In this document: in pieces, positions 16,861 to 25,674 of the stretch
Numbering within the stretch: the stretch's first letter is position 1
Layout: each line of letters begins with the position of its first letter
DNA from: Eikenella exigua
Lineage (GTDB): Bacteria; Pseudomonadota; Gammaproteobacteria; Burkholderiales; Neisseriaceae
DNA: 64,000 nucleotides
Assembly (NCBI RefSeq): GCF_008805035.1
Contig: NZ_CP038018.1
Coordinates: 868,001-932,000, forward strand
Direction: 5' to 3'
Program-made: the position numbers and the translations under genes
Notes under the pieces: generated by a model
Seen by the model: only the letters and a program-made list of their open reading frames with translations
What the model was told of the DNA's origin: nothing
Databases searched by the model: none

Positions 16861-18591
16861 GTGAAAACCCTCCGCCGTTTCCTCCGTCTTGCCGCCCCGT
16901 TTTGGTTTGCCAAAAGCCAATGGCGCGAATGGCTGCTTTTGGCTGCCGTGGTCGGCTGTTCGCTCGCCATCGTGCGCGTCAGCGTGCTGATTACCGATTG
17001 GAACAAAACGTTTTACGATGCGCTCGCCGCCTTCGACAGCACCGCCATGCCAGCGTTGGCTGGCGAATATCTGCTGTATATCACCTTGGTGACCGCCTTG
17101 GTTGCCTTCGGCAACTGGTTGCGCAAAATCCTGCTGTTCCGCTGGCGCAGCCACCTTACGCAGCAGTTCCAGCGGCAATGGCTCGTCCGCAGCCGCCACT
17201 ACCGCCTGCAACTGCAACACGGCGGCGGGCCGGACAACCCCGACCAGCGCATTGCCGAAGACATCTTCTTGCTCTCGGAAAAAAGCATCGATTTGTTCAA
17301 ATATTTCATCATGAACGCCGCCAAACTCGGCGCATTCGTGGTGATTTTGTGGCAGCTATCCGGTGTGCAAACCTTCAAAATCTTCGGGCAAAACATCACC
17401 GTGCACGGCTATCTGGTGTGGGTGGCGCTGGCCTATTCGGCAGCCTGCACGCTGCTCACCCATCTGATCGGCCGCAAGCTCCAGCCGCTCAACGTGGAAC
17501 GCCAGCACCGCGAAGCCGACTACCGCGCCACCCTCTTGCGCGTGCGCGACCATGCCGAGCAAATTGCCCTGTATCGCGGCGAAGCTGCCGAACAAAGCCG
17601 CCTGAACCGCCACTTTGAAGCCGTACGCCGCAACTGGCGCGAGCTTATCGACCGCGAACTGCGCCTGGAAACCTTTTCCGCCGCCTATCTGCGCCTATCC
17701 ATGTTTATTCCCATCATCGCCACCCTGCCTATGTATCTGGCACATACCCTCACTTTCGGCGACATGGTGAAGGCACGCAGCGCGTTTTCCAACGTGCAGG
17801 ACGGCTTCGGCTGGTTTATGGATTACTACAAACGCATCATCGAATGGGCATCCGTGGTGGAACGTCTGGACGGTTTTCAGGTAGCCCTGAACACGCTGGA
17901 CGACATACCGCAAAAGCAGCCCGCACATGATGGCGACGGCAAATCCGGCCAAACCGCCGCACTCAAAGCGGACAAGCTCACCCTCCACACCGCAGACGGC
18001 CGCACCCTGCTGCACGGCCTCTCGCTCGCCGCCCGCGCCGCCGAATGGTTGCTGCTTGAAGGCCGCAGCGGCATTGGCAAATCCACTCTGCTGCGCACGC
18101 TGGCCGGGCTGTGGCCGTATTATCAAGGCCGTTTCGCCATCCAAGGCCGCAGCCTGTTCCTGCCGCAACGCCCCTACCTGCCGCACGACAGCCTGCGTAA
18201 CGTGCTTGCCTATCCGTATGCCACCGCACCTGATAACGCCGCCATCGCCCAAGTATTAAGGCAAACCGGCCTGCCGCGTCTGACCGCGCTCGATCCCGAT
18301 GCCGAACACGAGTGGCACAACATCCTCTCTGGTGGCGAACAGCAGCGCCTCAGCCTTGCCCGCGCCTTGCTGCATCGCCCCAATGTATTGTTTCTGGACG
18401 AAGCCACCAACCAGCTGGACGACGCTTCCGCCGCCGAACTCATGCACACTCTGCGCCAATGCTTGCCGGATGTCTTGTGCATCGGTATCAGCCATCAGGC
18501 ACGGATTCAGGAACTGTTTGAGCGAAGGGTGGATTTGGCTGGATTTATGGAAGGGGAAATGGCGGTTTGCGAGGCAGAGGGCACCACTTGA
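16861..18591 (+). CDS. ABC exporter, SbmA/YddA-like (ABC_membrane_2) ATP-binding/permease
   Basis: 576 residues from GTG 16861. The N-terminal 320 residues form an ABC_membrane_2 domain (WNKTFYDAL, RWRSHLTQQF and NPDQRIAED are hallmarks). The ATPase domain follows, with Walker A GRSGIGKS at 401-408, signature LSGGEQQR near 489 and DEATNQLD near 515. The family includes E. coli YddA and relatives of SbmA/BacA and of peroxisomal fatty-acid transporters; the substrate is unknown. An uptake word 11 bases before the start leaves no ordinary ribosome site, so expression may be low. Another uptake word is in frame at residues about 338-343 (GFQVAL). Confidence 0.88.
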   Translation: MKTLRRFLRLAAPFWFAKSQWREWLLLAAVVGCSLAIVRVSVLITDWNKTFYDALAAFDSTAMPALAGEYLLYITLVTALVAFGNWLRKILLFRWRSHLTQQFQRQWLVRSRHYRLQLQHGGGPDNPDQRIAEDIFLLSEKSIDLFKYFIMNAAKLGAFVVILWQLSGVQTFKIFGQNITVHGYLVWVALAYSAACTLLTHLIGRKLQPLNVERQHREADYRATLLRVRDHAEQIALYRGEAAEQSRLNRHFEAVRRNWRELIDRELRLETFSAAYLRLSMFIPIIATLPMYLAHTLTFGDMVKARSAFSNVQDGFGWFMDYYKRIIEWASVVERLDGFQVALNTLDDIPQKQPAHDGDGKSGQTAALKADKLTLHTADGRTLLHGLSLAARAAEWLLLEGRSGIGKSTLLRTLAGLWPYYQGRFAIQGRSLFLPQRPYLPHDSLRNVLAYPYATAPDNAAIAQVLRQTGLPRLTALDPDAEHEWHNILSGGEQQRLSLARALLHRPNVLFLDEATNQLDDASAAELMHTLRQCLPDVLCIGISHQARIQELFERRVDLAGFMEGEMAVCEAEGTT

Positions 18592-18596
18592 AACAA

Positions 18597-18626
18597 AGGC
18601 TACCTGAAATTTCAGGTAGCCTTTCT
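18597..18626 (+). terminator. Uptake-sequence terminator of the ABC exporter
   Basis: Inverted words 18597-18608 and 18611-18622 form a tight hairpin followed by TTTC, 5 bases after the stop. Confidence 0.7.
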
Positions 18627-19010
18627 ATTGCCGTGGTTCGGCATTGTTGTAACGATATTTGGTTTTACCGATTTCTTTTAAAGTCTGGCGAACTCCACTA
18701 TTACGCTCGTTTTAACCGCGTTGGAATCTTGTTCTGGCTAGCTTTCAGCGAATGGCTGCTGGTTTACTAAGAGCAAGAATATAGTCGGTTGCCCAGATTT
18801 TCTCAGTGATGGCTGCCTAGTGGAGGCTACCTGAAAGCAGTTAATGCCTTCATTTATCATACTCAATCTGTTTGCTAAATCCATATTGCCGGCACTTGGG
18901 AGATAATTTCGGCAAGCAAGTTTTAATCTATGCAATATTTCGCACAAGCCGGCAAAATAGGCTACAATCGTCCCGTTTTCGACCACCCACCAAATATAAG
19001 GTTGTGAGCC
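18627..19010. other. Intergenic region upstream of dapA
   Basis: About 380 bases without a credible gene. It holds one uptake word (18824-18835) and a possible dapA -10 TACAAT (18963-18968) with a weak TTCGCA 18 bases upstream. Short open frames here have no ribosome site and no recognisable protein. Confidence 0.5.
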
Positions 19011-19886
19011 ATGCTAACCGGTAGTCTTGTCGCCATCATCACCCCGATGCGTGAAGATGGCAGTGTCCACTACGAACAATTCCAACGCCTGATTGATTGG
19101 CATGTTGCCAACGGCACGGATGCCATTGTCGCCGTTGGTACCACCGGCGAGAGCACCACGCTCAGCGTGCCGGAAAAGATTGAAGTGATCGAGGCAGCCA
19201 TCCGTTTTGCCGACGGCCGTATTCCGGTGATTGCCGGTACCGGTGTGAACAGCACCAGCGAAGCCATCGAGCTGTCTCGTGCGGCAGTTGGCTCCGGTGC
19301 GTATGCCACGCTGTCTGTGGTGCCGTACTACAATAAACCGCCGCAGGAAGGCATCTACCGCCACTTCGCTGCTATTGCCGAAGCGGCGGATATTCCGATG
19401 ATTGTGTACAACGTGCCCGGCCGCACTGTGGTCAACATGAACAACGATACCGTGCTGCGCTTGGCCGAAATCCCCAACATCATCGGCATCAAAGAAGCCA
19501 GTGGCGACATTGGCCGCATGGTGGATCTGATTAACCGCGTGCCCGAAGGTTTTGCCATCTATTCTGGCGACGACCCCACCGGCATGGCTGCCATGCTGTG
19601 CGGCGCACACGGTGTGATTACCGTAGCCGGTAACGTGGCGCCCAAGCTGTTTGCCGATATGTGCCGTGCCGCATTGGCCGGTAATCTGGCTGAGGCCCGT
19701 GTGCTGAACGCCAAACTGGTGCCGCTGTATCAAGAAATGTTTTGCGAGCCCAGCCCGGCCGCGCCGAAATGGGCGCTGGAAAAGCTGGGTTTGTGCGGCC
19801 GTGCCGTGCGCTTGCCGATGGTCAGCCTGAGCGAAACTGGCCAGGCGCGCGTGAGCGCCGCACTGCAAAAACTGCAACTGATTTAA
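19011..19886 (+). CDS. dapA: 4-hydroxy-tetrahydrodipicolinate synthase
   Basis: 291 residues, standard length. Active-site residues are all visible: T44/T45 in VGTTGEST, Y107, Y133 in IVYNVPGR, R138, and the Schiff-base lysine K161 in GIKEASGD. It condenses pyruvate with aspartate semialdehyde in lysine and meso-diaminopimelate synthesis. The gene is followed 42 bases later by bamC, the same dapA-bamC arrangement as in E. coli, so an operon is likely. Confidence 0.97.
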   Translation: MLTGSLVAIITPMREDGSVHYEQFQRLIDWHVANGTDAIVAVGTTGESTTLSVPEKIEVIEAAIRFADGRIPVIAGTGVNSTSEAIELSRAAVGSGAYATLSVVPYYNKPPQEGIYRHFAAIAEAADIPMIVYNVPGRTVVNMNNDTVLRLAEIPNIIGIKEASGDIGRMVDLINRVPEGFAIYSGDDPTGMAAMLCGAHGVITVAGNVAPKLFADMCRAALAGNLAEARVLNAKLVPLYQEMFCEPSPAAPKWALEKLGLCGRAVRLPMVSLSETGQARVSAALQKLQLI

Positions 19887-19928
19887 TTGGATTTAATTAC
19901 AAGTTTCAACCCTGAAGGACATAGCTGC

Positions 19929-21056
19929 ATGAACGTATTCAAACTGCCCGCCGCCTTGTTGATGGCCAGCTTGGTGGCCGGTTGCGCCACTAAAACCGAA
20001 GCACCCAAGCTGGACTACCAAACTGAAAACCGCAAAGTGGTGAGCTTGGAAGTACCGCCCGATTTAGACAACCCCTCGCAAGGCAATATATACAACCTGC
20101 CCGCTGGCGGCTCAGTGCGGGCCAGCGATGTTGCCCGTAGCCAGCAGGCTGCTGCCAACAAAGCGGGTTCGCCGGTGTTGGCTGAGGTGAAAAACATCAC
20201 CATGCAGCGAGAAGGTGGTGAGCGTTGGCTGAACATTGCCAACAAAAACCCAGCCGAAGTGTGGCCACTCTTGCACGCTTTCTGGCAAGAGCAGGGCTTC
20301 GTGATTGCCCGTGAAGAGCCGGGTATCGGCCTGATGGAAACCGATTGGGCAGAAAATCGCGCCAAACTGCCGCAAGACGGCCTGCGCCGCCTGTTTGAAC
20401 GCGTCGGCTTGGGCGGTGTATATTCCACCGGTGAGCGCGACAAATTCACCATCCGCCTCGAGCGCAACAGCAAAGGCGGTACCGATGTATTCTTCACCCA
20501 CCGCGGTATGAAGGAAACCTACGCCGACCACAACAAAGACACCACCATGTGGCAGCCTTCACAGCGCGATACCGCTTTAGAAGCTACGCTGCTCGGCCGC
20601 TTCATGCAGTATTTAGGTGCCGACGAACAACAAATTGAGCAAGCGCTGAAACAGCGGCAGGCTGCCGCCCCGCGCAACGGCGATTTGGCCAGCCTGGAAA
20701 AAGGCCGCCTGATTTTGCGCGGTAATCAAGCTCGCAATTGGCGTCGTGTCGGCCTTGCGCTCGACCGCATCGGCCTGAGCGTTACTGCCCAAAACACCCA
20801 ACGCCAAGCCTATTTGGTTCAGGTGGCTCCTGCCGAAGGAAAAGCCGTGCGCACCGAGAAGCCCGGCTTCTTCAGCCGCCTATTCGGCCGCAGCAGCAAA
20901 CCCGCCGAACCGCAGGCACAGCCTGAATTTGTGGTAGCTGTGCAGCCGCAAGGCAATAACAGCAGCCAATTGGTGTTATCCAACAAAGACGGCAGCCCCT
21001 ACCAAGGCGCGGATGCACAAACTTGGCTGAGCCGCCTGTATAACGAACTGCGCTGA
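19929..21056 (+). CDS. bamC: Outer membrane protein assembly factor BamC (lipoprotein)
   Basis: 375 residues. Start 19929 follows a GAAGGACAT ribosome site and gives a lipoprotein signal with lipobox LVAGC (Cys19). The unstructured N-terminal stretch VSLEVPPDLDNPSQ is the part that binds BamD in the E. coli protein. Two helix-grip domains follow (about 90-210 and 230-370), joined by a short linker. Part of the BAM complex that inserts barrels into the outer membrane; bamD is at 41236. The position after dapA supports the call. Confidence 0.92.
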   Translation: MNVFKLPAALLMASLVAGCATKTEAPKLDYQTENRKVVSLEVPPDLDNPSQGNIYNLPAGGSVRASDVARSQQAAANKAGSPVLAEVKNITMQREGGERWLNIANKNPAEVWPLLHAFWQEQGFVIAREEPGIGLMETDWAENRAKLPQDGLRRLFERVGLGGVYSTGERDKFTIRLERNSKGGTDVFFTHRGMKETYADHNKDTTMWQPSQRDTALEATLLGRFMQYLGADEQQIEQALKQRQAAAPRNGDLASLEKGRLILRGNQARNWRRVGLALDRIGLSVTAQNTQRQAYLVQVAPAEGKAVRTEKPGFFSRLFGRSSKPAEPQAQPEFVVAVQPQGNNSSQLVLSNKDGSPYQGADAQTWLSRLYNELR

Positions 21057-21120
21057 TGGCACAATGAGAAAGTAGCCTTATAATGCAGATTAAAGGCTGC
21101 TTCTGTATTGTTTGTATTCA

Positions 21121-21197
21121 AGGCTACCTGAAAGTTTGTTGTATCCAAGAGGCTGTTTTTCCTTAATCCAACTATGCCGATAGTTTTCAGGTAGCCC
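21121..21197. repeat. Pair of uptake sequences between bamC and the LemA gene
   Basis: AGGCTACCTGAA at 21121-21132 and TTCAGGTAGCCC at 21186-21197, inverted with a 53-base spacer. The region also holds a possible -10 (TACAAT near 21261) before the LemA gene. Confidence 0.7.
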
Positions 21198-21314
21198 TAT
21201 CCCGCTTGCCAGGCAGCTTGGAAAGCCTTTATGGCAAACAAAAACAAATAGAGAACTGTTACAATACGCCGCATTCGTCTCCTTATTTTCGACCATCATT
21301 CAGGAGTTGCACAC

Positions 21315-22013
21315 ATGCTTTTGTTCTTGCTAATTATTGTTACCGTTGCCATTGGTTGGCTGGTTAAGGTTTACAACACCTTGCAAAGCAGTATGCAGAG
21401 CATTCGCGAAGGGTTTTCCAATTTGCAGGCTGGTTTGAAAAAACGCCAGCAGCTCAGTGGGCAGATTATCGAAATTGCATCCGGCTATTTGGAACACGAG
21501 CAAATCACGCAACTTAAAGTAGCTCAGGCTAACAATACCCAACAGATGATGGCTATGGCGCAATCGTTTCCGCAACTGAAAGCTGATGCCACCTATCAAA
21601 AGCTGATGGGGCAGTTGGAGCGCTTGGAAAATGAAATTCTCGAGCGTCGTGAAAGCTACAACAACCGCGTGCGCCGTTTCAACAGCTACCGCAACTCCTT
21701 CCCCGCCGTGTTGGTGGCGCAGAAGCTGTCGTTTGGCACGGTGGAATATTTCAACAGCGATGATGAAAAATTTGATGCACAGGCACAGAGTTTTGCCCGC
21801 GACGATACCGAATGCTTGCAAAAAATTATTGGCAGCAGCGCACAGGCGGTTAAATCGGCATCCGAACACGCAACACGGGCAGCCAAAGAAGGTGTATCGC
21901 AGCTAAAACAGCAATATGGCGACAAACCTAATGTAGTAGATACCACGCAGGATGTAATAGCACAAAATGAGGAATCGCAGGATACCGGGCAGCCAAACGG
22001 TTCGCCACAATAA
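21315..22013 (+). CDS. LemA family protein
   Basis: 232 residues. A single N-terminal membrane segment (about 1-18) is followed by a long helical domain with the LemA signatures VKVYNTLQ near the start and ESYNNRVRRFNSYRNSFPA near 115-135. LemA proteins are membrane-anchored helical bundles facing the periplasm or outside, of uncertain function, often paired with a TPM or peptidase gene; no such partner is adjacent. The C-terminal 60 residues are polar and probably disordered. Preceded by CAGGAG. Confidence 0.88.
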   Translation: MLLFLLIIVTVAIGWLVKVYNTLQSSMQSIREGFSNLQAGLKKRQQLSGQIIEIASGYLEHEQITQLKVAQANNTQQMMAMAQSFPQLKADATYQKLMGQLERLENEILERRESYNNRVRRFNSYRNSFPAVLVAQKLSFGTVEYFNSDDEKFDAQAQSFARDDTECLQKIIGSSAQAVKSASEHATRAAKEGVSQLKQQYGDKPNVVDTTQDVIAQNEESQDTGQPNGSPQ

Positions 22014-22026
22014 AAGATTGGCCGTT

Positions 22027-22065
22027 TATGTTTTCAGGTAGCCTTCCCGGCTACCTGAAAACATA
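22027..22065 (+). terminator. Long perfect uptake-sequence hairpin after the LemA gene
   Basis: A 17-bp perfect inverted repeat (22027-22043 with 22049-22065) contains both uptake words and extends beyond them by a TATGTT arm. The loop is 5 bases. It lies 14 bases past the stop, a likely terminator though without a T-run. The rest to 22254 holds nothing recognised. Confidence 0.75.
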
Positions 22066-22254
22066 GGCTGTTACAAAGCCGGAACAGGGTAAGGAGTATC
22101 CGGCTAATTTTTGTTTGCCGAAAGGTTGCCTGAAAGCGCATCCTTTAACGGAAGTGAATCAGAATTCGCCATTTCCGTCTCATTCGGATTCAAATGATCT
22201 ATTGAAATCAAATTAATCCTAAATTTAACCTTTCTTGCTCTAACGCATATTGCC

Positions 22255-22524
22255 ATGAATAAAACCAGACGCTACCTGAAACTTACCGCGCTGTTCACGA
22301 TACTATTTATCCTGTTGCTGCTCGCGGGCAATGTGTTATTTATTTTGAAATACACCGCCGCAGCTGTAGCCTGTTTCCTGGCCGCCTTCCTGTGCATAGC
22401 CGGGCAGATGGCTTCGTTGGCCAAGTTTTTACGCGAAAAACAGCTTGTCGCCCAACAGATGCAGCAGGCTGTTTCACAGCAGGTAGAAAATGAAGCTCAA
22501 CCGACAGGTAAGGAGGTAACGTGA
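22255..22524 (+). CDS. Small inner-membrane protein of unknown function
   Basis: 89 residues. Basic N-terminus, two hydrophobic segments (about 11-30 and 34-52), then a polar Gln/Glu-rich tail. I do not recognise the family. Codons 5-9 contain a degenerate uptake word (GCTACCTGAAAC). The 3' end overlaps the rdgB GTG start by 4 bases and provides its GGAGG ribosome site, which argues that the gene is real and coupled to rdgB. Confidence 0.65.
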   Translation: MNKTRRYLKLTALFTILFILLLLAGNVLFILKYTAAAVACFLAAFLCIAGQMASLAKFLREKQLVAQQMQQAVSQQVENEAQPTGKEVT

Positions 22525-23114
22525 AAGAATTAGTATTAGCCAGTACCAACGCCGGAAAATTGCGTGAATTCAACACTCTGTTTGTCAAACTCGGCTGGCA
22601 GGTATGTCCCCAGTCGGATTTTGCCGTGCCCGAATGCCCGGAACCGCATGTTAGTTTTGTGGAAAACGCGCTGGCAAAGGCACGGCATGCCAGCCGACAT
22701 AGCGATTTGCCCGCACTGGCTGACGACAGCGGTATTTGCGCGCCTGCCCTAAACGGCGCACCGGGCGTGCTCTCCGCACGCTATGCCGGAGAGGAGCTGC
22801 GTTCTGATGCTGCCAACAACGCCAAACTGAGTGCTGACTTGGCTGCGCAGGCCAACCGCGCCGTGTATTACGTTTGCGTGCTGGTTTTAGTGCGCCACGC
22901 CGATGACCCGCAGCCGCTGATTGCAGAAGGCGTGTGGCACGGGCAATGGCAGGAACAGGCCGCCGGGAGCAACGGCTTCGGCTACGATCCACATTTCTAC
23001 CTACCCGATTTGCAGCAAACTGCCGCCCAGCTTGCACCAGACACCAAAAACCAACTTAGCCACCGTGCTCAAGCTTTGCGGCAACTGGCAGAAAAAATCC
23101 GTGCCGGATTTTAA
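22521..23114 (+). CDS. rdgB: XTP/dITP diphosphatase (non-canonical purine NTP pyrophosphatase)
   Basis: 197 residues from GTG 22521, preceded by AAGGAGGTAAC. Family motifs: LASTNAGKLREF at 6-17, FVENALAKARHA at 46-57, the catalytic D68/D69 in LADDSGI and GSNGFGYDP near 153-161. The enzyme cleans the nucleotide pool of ITP, dITP and XTP. Coupled to the small membrane protein upstream; the nuclease start follows 4 bases after its stop. Confidence 0.95.
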   Translation: MKELVLASTNAGKLREFNTLFVKLGWQVCPQSDFAVPECPEPHVSFVENALAKARHASRHSDLPALADDSGICAPALNGAPGVLSARYAGEELRSDAANNAKLSADLAAQANRAVYYVCVLVLVRHADDPQPLIAEGVWHGQWQEQAAGSNGFGYDPHFYLPDLQQTAAQLAPDTKNQLSHRAQALRQLAEKIRAGF

Positions 23115-23118
23115 CAGC

Positions 23119-23766
23119 ATGAAACACCTGTTACCCATTCTGCAGGTCAAAGGCTACCTGAAAATAAACATAGTAAATTTTGCCAAAACAAACGCAGTGA
23201 GTTTTTGCGGAGCTAAAACTAATGCAGCAGGTTTCGTCAAAATCGGCATGGCCGGCTACGCTATGCTGCTGGCCGCCTGTTCTACCTTGCCCGCCAGTGC
23301 CGAACCTGCCAGGAACAACATCATTAGCGGCGAAGTGGTTCGTGCGTGGGACGGTGATACGCTACATCTGCAAGACCACCGCTCCGGTCAACGGCATAAA
23401 ATCCGCCTTGCCGGCATCGATGCGCCGGAATTGGAGCAAGCCCAGGGCAAAGCCTGCCGCGACCGTTTGGCCGAACAAGTGCTGCATCGACAAGTACAGG
23501 CCGAAATCGTGGATACCGACCGCTACGGCCGCAAAGTGGCACAAATCCGCCTAAATGGCCAGGATATCAACCGACAGCAGGTGGCCGACGGCTGCGCCTG
23601 GCACTATCGCCGCTACGCCCGCGAATGGCAGAGCGAGGCCGAATATGCTGCCTATGCCGAAGCTGAAGCACAAGCCAAAAACCAGCGGCTCGGTCTGTGG
23701 CGGCAAGCTTCTCCGCAGGCACCGTGGCAGTTTCGCCACCGGCAGCCGCAACAGTATCGGCATTGA
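23119..23766 (+). CDS. Thermonuclease-family (SNase-like) secreted nuclease
   Basis: 215 residues if translation begins at 23119, 4 bases after rdgB. The SNase domain spans about 65-200 with VVRAWDGDTLHL, KIRLAGIDAPEL (one catalytic Arg and the Asp/Glu ligands) and DRYGRKVAQI (second Arg). The signal-like segment MLLAACSTLPASA lies about 50 residues in, so the true start could be 23248 (MAGYAMLLAAC...), which gives a clean lipoprotein or Sec signal. The 5' 130 bases consist of an uptake word plus a dispersed repeat, suggesting an insertion that lengthened or displaced the start. Confidence 0.8.
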   Translation: MKHLLPILQVKGYLKINIVNFAKTNAVSFCGAKTNAAGFVKIGMAGYAMLLAACSTLPASAEPARNNIISGEVVRAWDGDTLHLQDHRSGQRHKIRLAGIDAPELEQAQGKACRDRLAEQVLHRQVQAEIVDTDRYGRKVAQIRLNGQDINRQQVADGCAWHYRRYAREWQSEAEYAAYAEAEAQAKNQRLGLWRQASPQAPWQFRHRQPQQYRH

Positions 23767-23767
23767 G

Positions 23768-23846
23768 TAGGCTACCTGAAAACGAACGTAGTGAGTTTCG
23801 CTAAAGCGTAAGTCTCAACGAAGCTAAAACGAGGTTGCAGCGAAGT
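23768..23846. repeat. Uptake word with linked AGCTAAAAC-type short repeat
   Basis: AGGCTACCTGAA near 23769 is followed by ACGTAGTGAGTTTCGCT and GAAGCTAAAAC/GAAGTAAAA words, which recur beside other uptake words (23192-23219, 24810-24840, 55073-55099, 62660-62723). Confidence 0.55.
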
Positions 23847-23934
23847 AAAAAATGAAAGGGATGGGCTTGGCCAAAACTAGATAGCTGCTTAATCAAAATC
23901 GTTCGCAATAAAACCCCTATCCCTTACAACACAA

Positions 23935-23943
23935 TGCTATAAT
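23935..23943 (+). promoter_or_regulatory. Extended -10 promoter element before fpr
   Basis: TGCTATAAT gives a perfect -10 with the extended TGN motif, 50 bases before the reductase start. The -35 is weak, as expected for extended -10 promoters. Confidence 0.55.
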
Positions 23944-23993
23944 TCGCAAATTTTTCCGCCGCCGAGCGGTTTCACTTTATTTAGAAAGACAAT

Positions 23994-24770
23994 ATGGCAG
24001 CCTTCAACACACAAAAAGTCCTGTCCGTACACCACTGGACCGACGCCTATTTCACCTTCACTTGCACCCGCGACGACAGCCTGCGTTTTGAAAACGGCCA
24101 ATTCGTCATGGTCGGCCTGCTGGTGGACGGCAAACCCCTGATGCGTGCCTACAGCGTGGCTTCCGCCAACTGGGAAGAGCATCTCGAGTTTTTCAGCATT
24201 AAAGTGCCGGATGGCCCGCTCACCAGCCGTCTGCAGCACCTCAAAGTCGGCGACGAGGTGCTTATCAGTAAAAAGCCCACCGGCACTCTGATTTGCGGCG
24301 ATTTAAACCCCGGAAAACACCTCTATCTGCTCTCCACCGGTACTGGTATTGCCCCGTTCTTGAGCATCACTAAAGATCCAGAAGTGTATGAGCAATTTGA
24401 AAAAGTCATTCTCGTACACGGTGTGCGCTATAAAAAAGACCTCGCCTACTACGATCGCTTCACCCAAGAGCTGCCTAACCACGAATACCTGGGCGAAATG
24501 ATTCGTGAGAAACTGATTTACTACCCTATTGTTTCCCGAGAGGAATTCGAGCACCAAGGCCGACTTACCGATTTGATGCGGAGCGGCAAACTGTACGAAG
24601 ATATCGGTCTGCCACCGATTAACCCACAAGCCGACCGTGCTATGCTGTGTGGCAGCCCGGCCATGCTCAAAGACACTAGCGATGTGCTCAACAGCTTTGG
24701 CTTAACTGTGTCGCCCAAAATGGGGCAGCGCGGTGATTATCTGATTGAGCGCGCGTTTGTAGACCAATAA
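23994..24770 (+). CDS. fpr: Ferredoxin-NADP+ reductase
   Basis: 258 residues. FAD-binding RAYSVASA at 51-58 and NADP-binding STGTGIAPF at 114-122 mark the bacterial FPR family (Azotobacter-like). The C-terminus extends past the last conserved block to AFVDQ. It exchanges electrons between NADPH and ferredoxin or flavodoxin. The start is preceded by AGAAAGACA. A paralogue of equal length is at 43549-44325. Confidence 0.94.
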   Translation: MAAFNTQKVLSVHHWTDAYFTFTCTRDDSLRFENGQFVMVGLLVDGKPLMRAYSVASANWEEHLEFFSIKVPDGPLTSRLQHLKVGDEVLISKKPTGTLICGDLNPGKHLYLLSTGTGIAPFLSITKDPEVYEQFEKVILVHGVRYKKDLAYYDRFTQELPNHEYLGEMIREKLIYYPIVSREEFEHQGRLTDLMRSGKLYEDIGLPPINPQADRAMLCGSPAMLKDTSDVLNSFGLTVSPKMGQRGDYLIERAFVDQ

Positions 24771-24795
24771 AGTTTGAGTATTTTAGTGAAGAAAA

Positions 24796-24853
24796 GGCTA
24801 CCTGAAAACGCAGCGAGGCGAAATTTCTGCGAAGCTAAAATTTCAGGTAGCCT
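24796..24853 (+). terminator. Inverted uptake words enclosing the short repeat, after fpr
   Basis: AGGCTACCTGAA (24796-24807) and its complement (24842-24853) flank a GCGAGG...GCGAAGCTAAAA sequence. It is terminator-like by pairing of the outer words, though the loop is 34 bases. Confidence 0.5.
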
Positions 24854-24899
24854 TTGAGGACGAATGGATTGATGCCTTGTGTGAGAAATAGGCTCTCTA

Positions 24900-25347
24900 T
24901 CAGCTGTTGTCTGCTTTTGACAAATACAGAATCAGTGCTGTTTTCCAGCGCATCAGCAATATGGTTATCGATTCATCCCGCATCAGTAAAGGCAGCACGA
25001 TGGATTCACCACATGTAATCAGGTTGGCAGTGATGTCGTAGTAGAACAGGTTGCTTGTCGGTACACTGTCGAGCAAGTGCAGTAAAGTAGAGCAAATAGC
25101 AGAATTGGTGTAGGGTGGGATATGTTGCTTGAATGAAAACTGTGCTCAAGATGCAGTTTCATGATCAGTGTTGTCCAGCTGGTGAACAAGAAAGTTTTCG
25201 ATTAAATGACAGGTAGCTCGCGGATAGGTAGAAATTGTAGACACCTACAGCATAACGTAATTCTTCGTTATTACTGTCTAGCCAAGAGGGCAGCTTGGTG
25301 TGGGAATCGGTGCGGCAGTGTTAGTAGACGTCAACTGGAGTCTTCAT
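24900..25347 (-). pseudogene. Degraded gene of unknown identity
   Basis: On the minus strand, protein-like sequence continues across frames from an ATG at 25347 (MKTPVDVY, stop, HCRTDSHTKLPSWLDSNNEE...) through a frameshift near 25200 into HLIENFLVHQLDNTD, an in-frame TGA at 25146-25148, and then an 81-codon open stretch (24900-25145) reading QHIPPYTNSAICSTLLHLLD...LLMRDESITILLMRWKTA. The even amino-acid composition and hydrophobic periodicity look genuine. I do not recognise the family. At least two stops and one frameshift make it a pseudogene. It occupies the otherwise empty 800 bases between fpr and tRNA-Pro. Confidence 0.45.
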
Positions 25348-25578
25348 GTTTTATCAGACATAGAAGGGGAGAACTTAAGAAATTTAGCGGGACTTGTTTT
25401 GCTTGTTTTTATTTTGTTGAAGCTTTGCTTTCAGGAGGCCTTCGTAGCGGATTAACATACTTTGTGATGTGAGTTGGCGAGTATAAGCTTAAGCCGCTCA
25501 GGCATATGGGAAGATGCAACGTTGTATGATAAATATATAAGAAAAGGCTTAACTATTTTTATTAAGCCTTTGGATTTT

Positions 25579-25655
25579 TGGTCGGAGTGAAAGGATTCGA
25601 ACCTTCGACCCCTTGCACCCCATGCAAGTGCGCTACCAGACTGCGCCACACTCCG
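25579..25655 (-). tRNA. tRNA-Pro (anticodon GGG)
   Basis: 77 bases with an encoded CCA end. Acceptor CGGAGTG pairs with CACTCCG; the D-arm is GCGC...GCGC; the anticodon stem CTTGC/GCAAG encloses loop ATGGGGT, giving anticodon GGG; the T-arm contains GGTTCGAATCC. Discriminator base A. Confidence 0.96.
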
Positions 25656-25674
25656 ACTTCCGGAAAAAATGATT

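Noticed and set aside
18567..18770. 67-codon open frame after the ABC exporter
   Set aside because: It begins inside the exporter gene and runs through its terminator hairpin; no homology recognised.
25206..25472. 88-codon plus-strand open frame near tRNA-Pro
   Set aside because: It is antisense to the better-looking pseudogene fragments, has no ribosome site and an unlikely Arg/Cys-rich composition.
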